Source: Variovorax beijingensis (GTDB lineage Bacteria > Pseudomonadota > Gammaproteobacteria > Burkholderiales > Burkholderiaceae_C). Taken from it: a stretch of DNA of 64,000 nucleotides. Below, piece after piece: positions 7,934 to 15,487 of this stretch. The notes under the pieces are model-generated. The model saw only the letters and a list, made by a program, of their open reading frames with translations, was not told the DNA's origin and did not search any database. Positions within the stretch are counted from its first letter, which is position 1. Each line of letters opens with the position of its first letter. Both the position numbers and the translations under genes were made by a program. Location of the stretch: contig NZ_RXFQ01000004.1 in assembly GCF_003951285.1 (NCBI RefSeq), positions 248,001 to 312,000 on the forward strand, read 5' to 3'.

Positions 7934-8446
7934 ATGAGTCAGATCAACGACCTTCCCCTTTCCGCCGTCAACACGCCGGGCAAGCCGCGCGGCGAGCGCA
8001 TCGCCTTTGTCGAGGCGCAATGGCATTCCGACATCGTCCACCAGGCGCGCGACGCCTTCCTTGCCGAGATGGAGCGGCTCGGCGTGGCGCGCGAGCTGAT
8101 CGACATCTTCGACGTGCCCGGCGCCTTCGAGATTCCGCTGCATGCCAAGCGGCTCGCCAACTCGGGCAGGTACGCGGCCATCGTGGGCTGCGCGCTGGTG
8201 GTGGATGGCGGCATCTACCGCCACGAGTTCGTGGCCGGCACCGTGGTCAGCACGCTGATGTCGCTGCAGCTCGAGACCGACGTGCCGATCTTCTCGGCCG
8301 TGCTCACGCCGCACCATTTCCATGAGCATGTGGAGCACCGCAAGTACTTCCACCGCCACTTCGCCGTCAAGGGCACCGAAGTGGCCGAGGCCTGCGTGAA
8401 GACGCTCGAAGGCCTGAAGAAGGTCGACGCCTTGCTGGCCGCGTGA
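7934..8446 (+). CDS. ribH: 6,7-dimethyl-8-ribityllumazine synthase, type II (RibH2)
   Basis: A 170-residue lumazine synthase, the penultimate step of riboflavin synthesis, condensing 5-amino-6-ribitylaminouracil with dihydroxybutanone phosphate. It resembles the decameric Brucella/Mesorhizobium RibH2 type more than the icosahedral RibH1 type: FVEAQWHSDIV, FDVPGAFEIPLHAKRLA, GGIYRHEFVA and LTPHHFHEHVEH match that pattern. ATG at 7934 follows an AAGAGG ribosome site. It is the only rib gene here, directly under an FMN riboswitch. This suggests a second, feedback-controlled enzyme beside a housekeeping ribH elsewhere in the genome (inference). Confidence 0.93.
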   Translation: MSQINDLPLSAVNTPGKPRGERIAFVEAQWHSDIVHQARDAFLAEMERLGVARELIDIFDVPGAFEIPLHAKRLANSGRYAAIVGCALVVDGGIYRHEFVAGTVVSTLMSLQLETDVPIFSAVLTPHHFHEHVEHRKYFHRHFAVKGTEVAEACVKTLEGLKKVDALLAA

Positions 8447-8478
8447 CAAGCGGCACGCTGCTGCAGTAATCTGGGCGG

Positions 8479-9168
8479 ATGGCTGCTTCTTCATCCGCTT
8501 CTTCGAACGACCGCTACACCCTCTACGGCGCGCCCGGCTCGGGCGCCACGCCGGTCCATGCGGCGCTGACGCTGATCGGCGCGCAGGTCGACACTGTCGA
8601 CGTCTCGCCCTGGGAGGGGGAATCCGAGCGCGAGCGCGTCTCGGGCATCAACCCGATGCGGCAGGTGCCCGCGATCGTGCTGCCTTCGGGCGAGGTGATG
8701 ACCGAGAGCGCGGCCATCCTGATCTGGCTCGGCGACCGCTATCCCGAAGCCGGCCTCTGCCCCGCGCCGGGCGATCCGCTGCGCGCGCGCTACCTGCGAT
8801 GGATGGTCTACCTGCCGGCGGCCATCTATTCGCTCTACTGGGTGCGCGACGACCCCACGCGCTTCACGCCCGATCCTGCGGCGCAGGCCGTGATGCTCGA
8901 ACGCACGGCCGAGCGCATTGCGCACTGCTGGCACCTGATGGACACGCAGATCGAAGAGCCCGCACCCTACCTGCTCGGCGAGAAGATCAGCATGCTCGAT
9001 CTCTACGTGACCGTGCTGTCGCGCTGGACGCCGAAGCGCAGGCGCTTCTACCGCGAGGCGCCACGCATGGCCCGGGTGGTGCGGCGCGTGGATGCCGATC
9101 CGCGCCTGGCCGACTTCTGGGCGGCGCGCTTTCCCTTCACGATGGACCAGGAAACGCAGAAAGACTGA
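8479..9168 (+). CDS. Glutathione S-transferase family protein
   Basis: A 229-residue GST with an N-terminal thioredoxin-like domain (YTLYGAPGSGATPVHAALTL, then NPMRQVPAIVLPSGEVMTESAAILIWLGD with the cis-Pro and the glutathione-contacting ES pair) and an all-helical C-terminal domain (AERIAHCWHLMDTQIEE, YLLGEKISMLDLYVTVLSRW). It probably conjugates glutathione to electrophiles or acts in thiol redox chemistry; the substrate is unknown. It begins 32 bp after ribH and ends 10 bp before an ArsC-like gene, so it may be transcribed with either neighbour. Confidence 0.92.
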   Translation: MAASSSASSNDRYTLYGAPGSGATPVHAALTLIGAQVDTVDVSPWEGESERERVSGINPMRQVPAIVLPSGEVMTESAAILIWLGDRYPEAGLCPAPGDPLRARYLRWMVYLPAAIYSLYWVRDDPTRFTPDPAAQAVMLERTAERIAHCWHLMDTQIEEPAPYLLGEKISMLDLYVTVLSRWTPKRRRFYREAPRMARVVRRVDADPRLADFWAARFPFTMDQETQKD

Positions 9169-9178
9169 CGACAACGCC

Positions 9179-9562
9179 ATGGCCGCACGCACCCCGACCA
9201 CCGCCTATCCGATGACCATCTTCCACAAGCCCAACTGCAGCACCTCACGCAACGTGCTGGGCCTGATCCGCGAGAGCGGCGTGGAACCCGAGATCGTCCT
9301 GTACCTGGAGACGCCGCCCTCGAAGAAGAAGCTGCGCGAATTGGCCAAGGCCATGGGCCTGGGCGCGCGCGACCTGCTGCGCACAAAGGAAGCGCCCTAC
9401 GAAGAACTGAAGCTGGCCGACCCGAAGTGGAGCGACGACCAGCTGTTCGACTTCATCGCCGCGAACCCGATCCTGCTGCAGCGCCCGATCGTCGTCTCGC
9501 CGCGCGGCACGCTGATGTGCCGTCCCTGGGAGCGCGTGCGCGAGATCCTGCCCACGGCGTGA
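9179..9562 (+). CDS. ArsC-family (glutaredoxin-coupled) reductase
   Basis: A 127-residue thioredoxin-fold protein of the ArsC/Spx family. FHKPNCSTSRNVLGLIRESG carries the catalytic Cys (residue 20 from this start), matching the HNPxCxTSRNTL signature of glutaredoxin-linked arsenate reductases. RPIVVSPRGTLMCRPWERV near the C-terminus corresponds to the RPI-containing arsenate pocket. ATG at 9179 is used; a second ATG at 9212 is just before the fold. No ars operon (arsR, arsB or acr3) is nearby, so arsenate reduction is likely but not shown by context. Confidence 0.88.
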   Translation: MAARTPTTAYPMTIFHKPNCSTSRNVLGLIRESGVEPEIVLYLETPPSKKKLRELAKAMGLGARDLLRTKEAPYEELKLADPKWSDDQLFDFIAANPILLQRPIVVSPRGTLMCRPWERVREILPTA

Positions 9563-9578
9563 ACGCAGTTGCCGCGGC

Positions 9579-10331
9579 TCAGCCGCGCTGCAGCAGCGCA
9601 GGCACTCCCGAGGCCAGCATCGCCGCGCCCGAGGCGGTCAGCAGGCCCAGCACCAGCTTGCGGAATGCCGCCTCGCTGATGCCGATGTAGAGCCGCGCGC
9701 CCAGCAGCACCGGCACGGCGACGGCCAGCGCCACCAGCCCCAGCATCGGCAGCGTCGAGCGCGCGATGCTGCCGTTCGCGAGGTGGAGCGCGAACGCCAC
9801 CGCGAGCATCGAGAGGTTGAAGTTCTGGATCACCGCGCGCTGCGTGTCGCGCTGGAAGCCGCGCAGTGTGCACCAGAGCGTGGGAATGGTGCCGGAGAAG
9901 CCGCCGATGCCGGCCATGGCCCCGCCGATGGTGCCGGCGATGCCATCCGCAAAGCGTCCACCGAAGGCGATCTTCGGCAGGTGCTGCGACATCAGCATCG
10001 CAGGGCACCACAGCACCAGCAGCACACCGAGGCAGACCTTGAAGAGCACAAGGTCGAGGTGCGGCAGCAGCCAGACGCCGAAGGGCACGCCGACCAGCCC
10101 GCCGAGCACGAACGGCCACAGCACATGCCGGTCGAAAGCGCGGCGCACCGTGACGGCGGCAATCACCTGCCCGGTGAGCGCGCCGAACAGCGAGAGCACG
10201 GCGGCCAGCTGCGGCTCCAGGATCCAGGCCCAGACGGACATCGCCACCAGGCCGAACGCAAAGCCCGAGAGGCCCTGCACGAAACCCGCCAGCACGGCGC
10301 CGGCGATCACATACACATACAGGGCCTGCAT
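9579..10331 (-). CDS. TSUP family (TauE/SafE) membrane permease
   Basis: A 250-residue integral membrane protein with about eight hydrophobic segments. It has the two-fold TSUP pattern: GFVQGLSGFAFGLVAMSVWAW near the N-terminus and GTIGGAMAGIGGFSGTIPTLW in the middle. Family members export sulfite or sulfonates or carry small organic anions. Its stop lies 17 bp from the convergent arsC-like gene. The MFS gene on the same strand begins 1.3 kb upstream and ends 43 bp before it, so the two may be cotranscribed. The substrate cannot be assigned. Confidence 0.88.
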   Translation of the reverse strand: MQALYVYVIAGAVLAGFVQGLSGFAFGLVAMSVWAWILEPQLAAVLSLFGALTGQVIAAVTVRRAFDRHVLWPFVLGGLVGVPFGVWLLPHLDLVLFKVCLGVLLVLWCPAMLMSQHLPKIAFGGRFADGIAGTIGGAMAGIGGFSGTIPTLWCTLRGFQRDTQRAVIQNFNLSMLAVAFALHLANGSIARSTLPMLGLVALAVAVPVLLGARLYIGISEAAFRKLVLGLLTASGAAMLASGVPALLQRG

Positions 10332-10374
10332 GCGGTCGATGATATCGGCCGCGTGCAGCGCACAGCCTCGGCTG

Positions 10375-11628
10375 TCAAGCCGAGGCCGGCACCAGCGCCG
10401 TGCGGCGCACCCGCGTCACGTTGAAGGCGCTGGCAATCAGCACGGCCTGCACCAGCGCCAGGCCCGCGATCACGCTCGTGTACTGGCCATGGTCCATCAA
10501 CCGGCCGAACACCAGCGGCGCCAGGGCCTGGCCGATGTCCAGGCCCGCGTACACCACGCCGTAGACGCGGCCGGTGGCGTTCGGCGGCGTCGAGCGCTTG
10601 ACCAGCAGGTCGCGCGAGGGCCCCGCGACGCCCGACACGAACCCCATGGCGCCGAACAGCACCGGCACCATCACCGGCGGAAACTGCGCAAAGGCCAGCA
10701 CCAGCGCCAGCGCGGCCGCCACCCCGAAGCCGATGCCCACGATGCGTTCGCAGCGCGACGGGTCCGAGGCCAGGAAGCCGCCCGCCACCATGCCGGCCGC
10801 GCTCGCCACCATGTAGACCGTGAGGCACACCGCCACCAGCGCCACCGGAACCGCGTGCAGGTGGCCGGCCGCTACCGGCGCGAAGGTCTGCACCACGCTG
10901 ATCACGACGGCATAGAAGAAAAAGAAGCCGAAGCACATCCACACGGCCGGAATGCGCAGGAAGTCGAACTCGCCGCCGATGGGTGCCGGCTCGCCGTGCC
11001 CGGTCGCCTTGTGCACCGCCTTCACGTCCAGCGCCAGCACGCTGCGGTAGGCCCAGAGCACCAGCAGCACCACGATGGCCAGCGCACCAGCCGAGGCCAG
11101 CGCCACGCGCCACGAAAAGGCGATGGCGATCGGCACCACGAAGGCCGGCGCCAGCGCCCAGCCGAGGCTGCCGGTGATGCCGTGCACGCTGTAGGCGTGG
11201 CCAAGCCGCGTCGGCGCCACCTTGCGGTTGAAGAGCGTGTAGTCGACCGGGTGGAACACGCCGTTGCCGATGCCGCCCACGACGGCGCACAGCAGCAGCA
11301 TCCAGTAGCTCTGTGCCAGCGCATAGCCGAAAGCCGCCAGGGCCAGCGCGCCCAGCCCCACGAACAGCACCGGCCGCGGACCCAGCTTGTCGACGACGAA
11401 GCCCGAGGCCGCCTGCACGATGCACGAGACCACGAAGAACACCGTCAGCACCGCGCCCAGCTCGGTGTAGCTCACGTTGAACGCGTCTTTCAGCCAAGGG
11501 AAGAGCGGCGCCAGGATCAGCTGGCTGAAGTGGCTGATGGCGTGGGCCAGGCCGACCAGGCCAATGAGCTGGGCGTCGCCGCGCAAGCTGGTGGAAGAGG
11601 TGGCAGTCGGGGAGGAAGGGGAAGACAT
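10375..11628 (-). CDS. MFS transporter, fosmidomycin-resistance-like group
   Basis: A 417-residue twelve-helix major facilitator. The N-terminal half contains HAISHFSQLILAPLFPWLKD and GFVVDKLGPRPVLFVG (the loop 2-3 motif), and GNGVFHPVDYTLFNRKV; the His-Pro-rich helix is typical of the Fsr group of drug exporters. It lacks periplasmic or regulatory extensions. It is divergently oriented to an AraC-type regulator with an 88-bp spacer, so regulation by that protein is likely. Export of a small organic compound is the best guess; direction and substrate are inferred only. Confidence 0.87.
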   Translation of the reverse strand: MSSPSSPTATSSTSLRGDAQLIGLVGLAHAISHFSQLILAPLFPWLKDAFNVSYTELGAVLTVFFVVSCIVQAASGFVVDKLGPRPVLFVGLGALALAAFGYALAQSYWMLLLCAVVGGIGNGVFHPVDYTLFNRKVAPTRLGHAYSVHGITGSLGWALAPAFVVPIAIAFSWRVALASAGALAIVVLLVLWAYRSVLALDVKAVHKATGHGEPAPIGGEFDFLRIPAVWMCFGFFFFYAVVISVVQTFAPVAAGHLHAVPVALVAVCLTVYMVASAAGMVAGGFLASDPSRCERIVGIGFGVAAALALVLAFAQFPPVMVPVLFGAMGFVSGVAGPSRDLLVKRSTPPNATGRVYGVVYAGLDIGQALAPLVFGRLMDHGQYTSVIAGLALVQAVLIASAFNVTRVRRTALVPASA

Positions 11629-11696
11629 GGATTGCTACAAAAAACCGCGCAGGCACCGATGCTATGCCCGCTCGCCGCGGCAGAATGGCGATACAG

Positions 11697-11711
11697 CGAC
11701 AACATTTGTCG
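11697..11711. promoter_or_regulatory. Palindrome before the AraC-type gene
   Basis: CGACAA-CAT-TTGTCG is a perfect 6-bp inverted repeat ending 5 bp before the ATG at 11717, in the 88-bp spacer shared with the divergent MFS gene. Its position suits autorepression by the regulator. AraC proteins usually bind direct repeats, so a different binder is possible. Confidence 0.35.
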
Positions 11712-11716
11712 AAACC

Positions 11717-12559
11717 ATGCCAAGCGCCGTTTCACTCCCTTCCCCGGTCACCAGCGTCGCCTCGCTCACGCCGCATCTCTACGCACCCGACGCGGTCAGG
11801 CCGCTGCGCGCCAAGGAACATTTCCTGAGCGCCGACACCTTCGTCGAGCTGCACCAGCACCCCTGGCCGCAGCTCACTTTCTCGACCCGGGGCGTGATCC
11901 GGCTCAGCACGCAGGACGGCAGCTACATCGTGCCGCCGTCGCGCGCGGTCTGGGTGCCGGCCAACATGCCGCACAGCATCATGCTGATCGAGGATGCCGA
12001 ACTGCGCACCGTGTACCTGCACGCCTGGCTCGGCCCGCCCTGGGAAAAATGCGAGGTGCTCGAGATCAGCCCGCTGCTGCGCGCGCTGATGCTTGCGCTC
12101 GACACCACGCCCGACGGCCTGCCGCCGGCCGACCCGCACGCGCCGCAGCGCGAACGCATGATCGCCCCGCTGCTGGTGGACGAACTCGAGCGCGCCACGC
12201 AGATCCGCATCGACGTGCCGCTGCCGTCCGACAAGCGGCTGCGCCAGCTGTGCGAGACGCTGCTGCGCAACCCGGCCGACCGCGCCACGCTGGCCGAGCG
12301 CGCCGCCGCCATCGGCGCCAGCGAGCGCACCGTGGCGCGGCTGTTCCGAGACCAGCTCGGCATGAGCTGGCAGCAGTGGCGGCAGCAGGCCGTGATGGCG
12401 CATGCGCTGCCACTGCTGGCGCGCGGCATGGCCGTGAGCCAGGTGGCGGCGGCCAGCGGCTATGCCACCGACAGCGCGTTCTGCGCCATGTTCAAGGCTG
12501 CCACCGGACGCTCGCCCACTTCCTTCCAGCACAGGAAGCGATCCGCCGCGCTCGCCTGA
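11717..12559 (+). CDS. AraC family regulator with N-terminal cupin
   Basis: A 280-residue protein with a cupin-like sensor (FVELHQHPWPQLTFSTRGVI, residues about 40-60, then VPPSRAVWVPANMPHSIM) and a C-terminal AraC DNA-binding domain (LAERAAAIGASERTVARLFRDQLG and VSQVAAASGYATDSAFCAMFKAATGRSP). ATG at 11717 is chosen over an upstream frame that would run through the MFS promoter. It resembles AraC regulators that control adjacent MFS exporters, which is what the divergent gene encodes. The inducer is unknown. Confidence 0.92.
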   Translation: MPSAVSLPSPVTSVASLTPHLYAPDAVRPLRAKEHFLSADTFVELHQHPWPQLTFSTRGVIRLSTQDGSYIVPPSRAVWVPANMPHSIMLIEDAELRTVYLHAWLGPPWEKCEVLEISPLLRALMLALDTTPDGLPPADPHAPQRERMIAPLLVDELERATQIRIDVPLPSDKRLRQLCETLLRNPADRATLAERAAAIGASERTVARLFRDQLGMSWQQWRQQAVMAHALPLLARGMAVSQVAAASGYATDSAFCAMFKAATGRSPTSFQHRKRSAALA

Positions 12560-12641
12560 ATTGCGCCGTACACGTACAGTCACGGCGCTCTGGCAAGATC
12601 GGCCGGCCGACGAAAACCACGGACCACCGACCCACCTTCCC

Positions 12642-13358
12642 ATGGCGCCCCTTCCGCGAACGCACAGCCCCCAGACCTGGACCGCAGACATCGGCCTGCG
12701 CATTCGCCGCCTCTTCTGGCTCAAGGCGATCGGCACCACGGTCTTCACGTGGCTCTTCTTCATCGGCTACTTCCACATGCTGCGCAACCCGGCCTACCCG
12801 GTCGTGGTGATGCCGCTCACGGCGCTGGACCACCTGATTGCATTCCAGCCCTACACACTGGGCGCCTACCTCTCGCTGTGGGTCTACGTGGGCGTCGCGC
12901 CCGGCCTGCAGCCGAACTTCCGCGAGCTGGTGGTCTACGGCCTGTGGATCGGCGCGCTGTGCCTGACGGGGCTGGGCATCTTCTATTTCTGGCCGACGCA
13001 GATACCGCCGCTGGCCATCGACGTGTCGGGCTATCCCGGCTTTGCGATGCTGCAGGGCGTGGATGCCGCGGGCAACGCCTGCCCCTCGATGCATGTGGCC
13101 GTGGCCATCTTCACGGCCATCCGGCTGGACCATGTGCTGCGCGAGGCGCGCACGCCGGTCTTTCTTCGCCTTGCCAACTGGCTGTGGTTTGCCGCCATTG
13201 CGTACTCGACGCTGGCCGTCAAGCAGCATGTGGTGCTCGACGCACTGGCCGGCGCGCTGCTGGGAATGGCCTTCGCGCTCCCTTCGCTGCGCTGGCGGCC
13301 GGAGGGCATGCGCCGAGGCAATACCCTGGTGGGAGCGGATATCATTGGCCATCACTGA
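12642..13358 (+). CDS. PAP2-family membrane phosphatase / phosphotransferase
   Basis: A 238-residue membrane protein with six predicted helices. It has PAP2 catalytic motifs in the form ACPSMHVAVAIFTA (His151) and STLAVKQHVVLDALAGALLG (His196, Asp200). These look closer to the inositolphosphotransferase (Aur1-like) branch than to the PSGH-type lipid phosphatases. The CPSMH form and a missing clear KxxxxxxRP motif are unusual. ATG at 12642 is selected because upstream sequence overlaps the araC gene. It precedes an acyl carrier protein and a ketoacyl synthase by 93 bp, hinting at transfer or dephosphorylation of a lipid made by them. Confidence 0.85.
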   Translation: MAPLPRTHSPQTWTADIGLRIRRLFWLKAIGTTVFTWLFFIGYFHMLRNPAYPVVVMPLTALDHLIAFQPYTLGAYLSLWVYVGVAPGLQPNFRELVVYGLWIGALCLTGLGIFYFWPTQIPPLAIDVSGYPGFAMLQGVDAAGNACPSMHVAVAIFTAIRLDHVLREARTPVFLRLANWLWFAAIAYSTLAVKQHVVLDALAGALLGMAFALPSLRWRPEGMRRGNTLVGADIIGHH

Positions 13359-13451
13359 CCCACAAGCCGAGCGAGGAAGGGGTCGATCCCATGGCGCGCC
13401 CCGAGGGCGGCGATCGATCAGCGGCCGGCACACGACAACAGGCATCGCACG

Positions 13452-13694
13452 ATGAGTTCGCTGAAGGAATTGCAGGACCTGATCCACGAGAAGTACGGTA
13501 TCGAACCGTCAAAACTCGACCCCAACGCATCGATGCGCGAGACCGGCGGGCTCGACTCGCTGGCATTGGCCGAGTTCCTGTTTGCCATCGAAGACCACTT
13601 CGGCATCACCATGCCCGACGAAGACGCCAACATCGACACCCTGAACGAGCTGGCGGTGCTGGTCGACAAGGTCAGGGCCGCGAAGACAGCGTGA
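13452..13694 (+). CDS. Acyl carrier protein
   Basis: An 80-residue stand-alone carrier protein. GGLDSLALAEF places the phosphopantetheine Ser at residue 36, and the acidic helix II/III pattern is normal. It differs from housekeeping AcpP (which has DSLD in GADSLD), so it is a specialised ACP. Its stop codon overlaps the GTG start of the ketoacyl synthase (GTGA, 13691-13694), a tight translational coupling that indicates a dedicated ACP-KAS pair. The product is unknown. Confidence 0.93.
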   Translation: MSSLKELQDLIHEKYGIEPSKLDPNASMRETGGLDSLALAEFLFAIEDHFGITMPDEDANIDTLNELAVLVDKVRAAKTA

Positions 13695-14902
13695 AGCACG
13701 AGGTCTGCGTCACGGGACTGGGCGTCGTGGCGCCGCACGGCGACGAGCCCGGCGCGCTGTTCCAGGCCCTGCTCGACGGCCAGTCGGCCATCCGGCCGAT
13801 CTTCCCCGAACTGCCCAAGCCCGCCGCCGCGGCCTTGGTGGCCTTCGACGAAACACGCTGGTTCACCAAGCTGCAGCTCGCCGGCGTCGACCGTGTGAGC
13901 CAGCTCGCGGTGGCCGCCGCCGACCTCGCGCTGCGCGATGCCGGTCTTGCCGCCCACAACGACGCCGATCCCGAGCGTGTCGGCGTCTACGCCGGCTGCG
14001 GCATGGGCGGCGCCGCGGCGCTCGAGGCCGCCTACCGCGGCAACGGGCGGGTGTCTCCGCTCACCATTCCCGCCTTCATGCCCAACGCGCCCGCCGCCCA
14101 CGTGGCCATGCGCCAGGGCGTGCAGGGGCCGGTGCTGACCTACTCGGTCGCCTGCGCCTCGTCGTCGGTGGCCATTGCCGAAGCGGCCAAGGCCATCGAG
14201 CGCGGCGAAGTCGACATGGCCATTGCCGGCGGCAGCGAAGCGCTGATCGTGCCGGGCGTGGTGCTGGCCTGGCAGGCCATGCAGACCCTGGCCAGCTTCC
14301 AGCCCGGCGAAGCGGCCGGCGCGGTGCGGCCCTTCGCGAGCGACCGCAGCGGCTTTGCACTGGGCGAAGGCGCGGCCTTCCTGGTGCTCGAATCCGCCGA
14401 ACGCGCGCGCGGCCGCGGCGCCCGCAGCTACGCCAGGCTGGCCGGCTGGGGCCTCGGCAGCGACGCCACCCATCTCACCAAGCCCGACGCACCCGGCCAG
14501 GCGCGCGCGCTGCGCCAGGCCCTGCGGCAGGCCGGTCTCGCGCCGCGCGACGTGGGCTACTGCAATGCGCACGGCACGGCCACGCGCATCGGCGACGTGG
14601 TCGAGCGCAACGCATTGGCCGATGTGTGGGGTGCCGATCTCGACGGCCTGCGCGTCAGTTCCACCAAGGCCCTGCACGGCCACATGCTCGGGGCCGCGGG
14701 CGCCATCGAGGCGCTGGTCACGGTGCTGGCGCTGCACCGCCGCCAGTTGCCGCCGAATGCGAACTGCAGCGAAGTCGATCCGGCCTGCCGCCTGAACCTC
14801 GTCACGCAGCCAGACACCAGCGCGCCAAATATCGAAGCGGCCATGAGCAACTCCTTCGCATTCGGCGGCACGAATTCGGTGCTGCTCTTCCGCCGCCCGT
14901 GA
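13691..14902 (+). CDS. Beta-ketoacyl-ACP synthase (FabF-like)
   Basis: A 403-residue condensing enzyme starting at GTG 13691, inside the stop of the ACP gene. The active site is complete: Cys155 in YSVACASSSV, His294 in CNAHGTATRIGD, Lys326 in SSTKALHG and His331 in the GHMLGAAGA block, so it should both decarboxylate malonyl-ACP and condense. The C-terminal NSFAFGGTNSV motif is present. No ketoreductase, dehydratase or acyltransferase is adjacent; partners must come from general fatty acid synthesis. Together with the PAP2 protein it may make or modify an unusual acyl lipid. It is not part of a recognisable aryl polyene or polyketide cluster. Confidence 0.93.
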   Translation: MKHEVCVTGLGVVAPHGDEPGALFQALLDGQSAIRPIFPELPKPAAAALVAFDETRWFTKLQLAGVDRVSQLAVAAADLALRDAGLAAHNDADPERVGVYAGCGMGGAAALEAAYRGNGRVSPLTIPAFMPNAPAAHVAMRQGVQGPVLTYSVACASSSVAIAEAAKAIERGEVDMAIAGGSEALIVPGVVLAWQAMQTLASFQPGEAAGAVRPFASDRSGFALGEGAAFLVLESAERARGRGARSYARLAGWGLGSDATHLTKPDAPGQARALRQALRQAGLAPRDVGYCNAHGTATRIGDVVERNALADVWGADLDGLRVSSTKALHGHMLGAAGAIEALVTVLALHRRQLPPNANCSEVDPACRLNLVTQPDTSAPNIEAAMSNSFAFGGTNSVLLFRRP

Positions 14903-14977
14903 ATCCGGGGTTCCGTCGGGGGTATGCTGACGATGGAATCTTCGATCAATCACCTCGACAAACGGGAGTTCGTCATC

Positions 14978-15400
14978 ATGCGTTTTCGCACCGCACTGAT
15001 TTCCATCGCGCTGGTTGCGGCCAGTGTCTCGGCCTCGGCCCAGTCGGACCTGCTCGGCAAGTTCAAGGACCAGATGGGCTCCTCGGGCGGCAGTTCGGCC
15101 CTCGGCGAGAACCTCGGCTTCAAGATGCCCGCGATCGGCTCCAGCACCATGGGCAATGCGGCCGGCGTGCTGCAGTACTGCGTCAAGAACAACTATCTCG
15201 GCGGCGATGCGGCCTCGGTGAAGGACAAACTGCTGGCGAAGATCACCGGCCAGAAGCAGCAGGAAACCGGCTTCGCGAGCGGCGCCAAGGGACTGCTCAA
15301 GGGCGGCGACGGCAAGACGCTGAACTTCAAGATGCTCTCGTCGAAGGTGAAGGAGAAGGCCTGCGACTACGTGCTCAAGAACGCGAGTTCGCTGGTCTAG
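14978..15400 (+). CDS. DUF2501 (YjjA-like) secreted protein
   Basis: A 140-residue exported protein. The signal peptide is MRFRTALISIALVAASVSASA with cleavage before QSD. The mature part is glycine- and serine-rich at first and carries two cysteines (YCVKNNY and KACDYV) that could form a disulfide. It resembles the E. coli YjjA/DUF2501 family, which has no established function. ATG at 14978 has a GGGAG ribosome site; an earlier in-frame ATG at 14924 would mask the signal peptide. It appears monocistronic. Confidence 0.85.
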   Translation: MRFRTALISIALVAASVSASAQSDLLGKFKDQMGSSGGSSALGENLGFKMPAIGSSTMGNAAGVLQYCVKNNYLGGDAASVKDKLLAKITGQKQQETGFASGAKGLLKGGDGKTLNFKMLSSKVKEKACDYVLKNASSLV

Positions 15401-15487
15401 GCACTCTCCATGCGCGCGGCCCGAACGGCCGCGCAAGTTCCCGCCCGCGGTGGCGCAGGACAATCGCCAGCAAGCCACCCACCATCC

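Noticed and set aside
6014..8494. 826-residue minus-strand open frame
   Set aside because: It runs antisense to the isomerase, YcaQ-like gene, riboswitch and ribH2, each strongly supported.
9766..12810. 1014-residue plus-strand open frame
   Set aside because: It crosses the TSUP, MFS, araC and PAP2 genes in wrong frames and resembles no protein.
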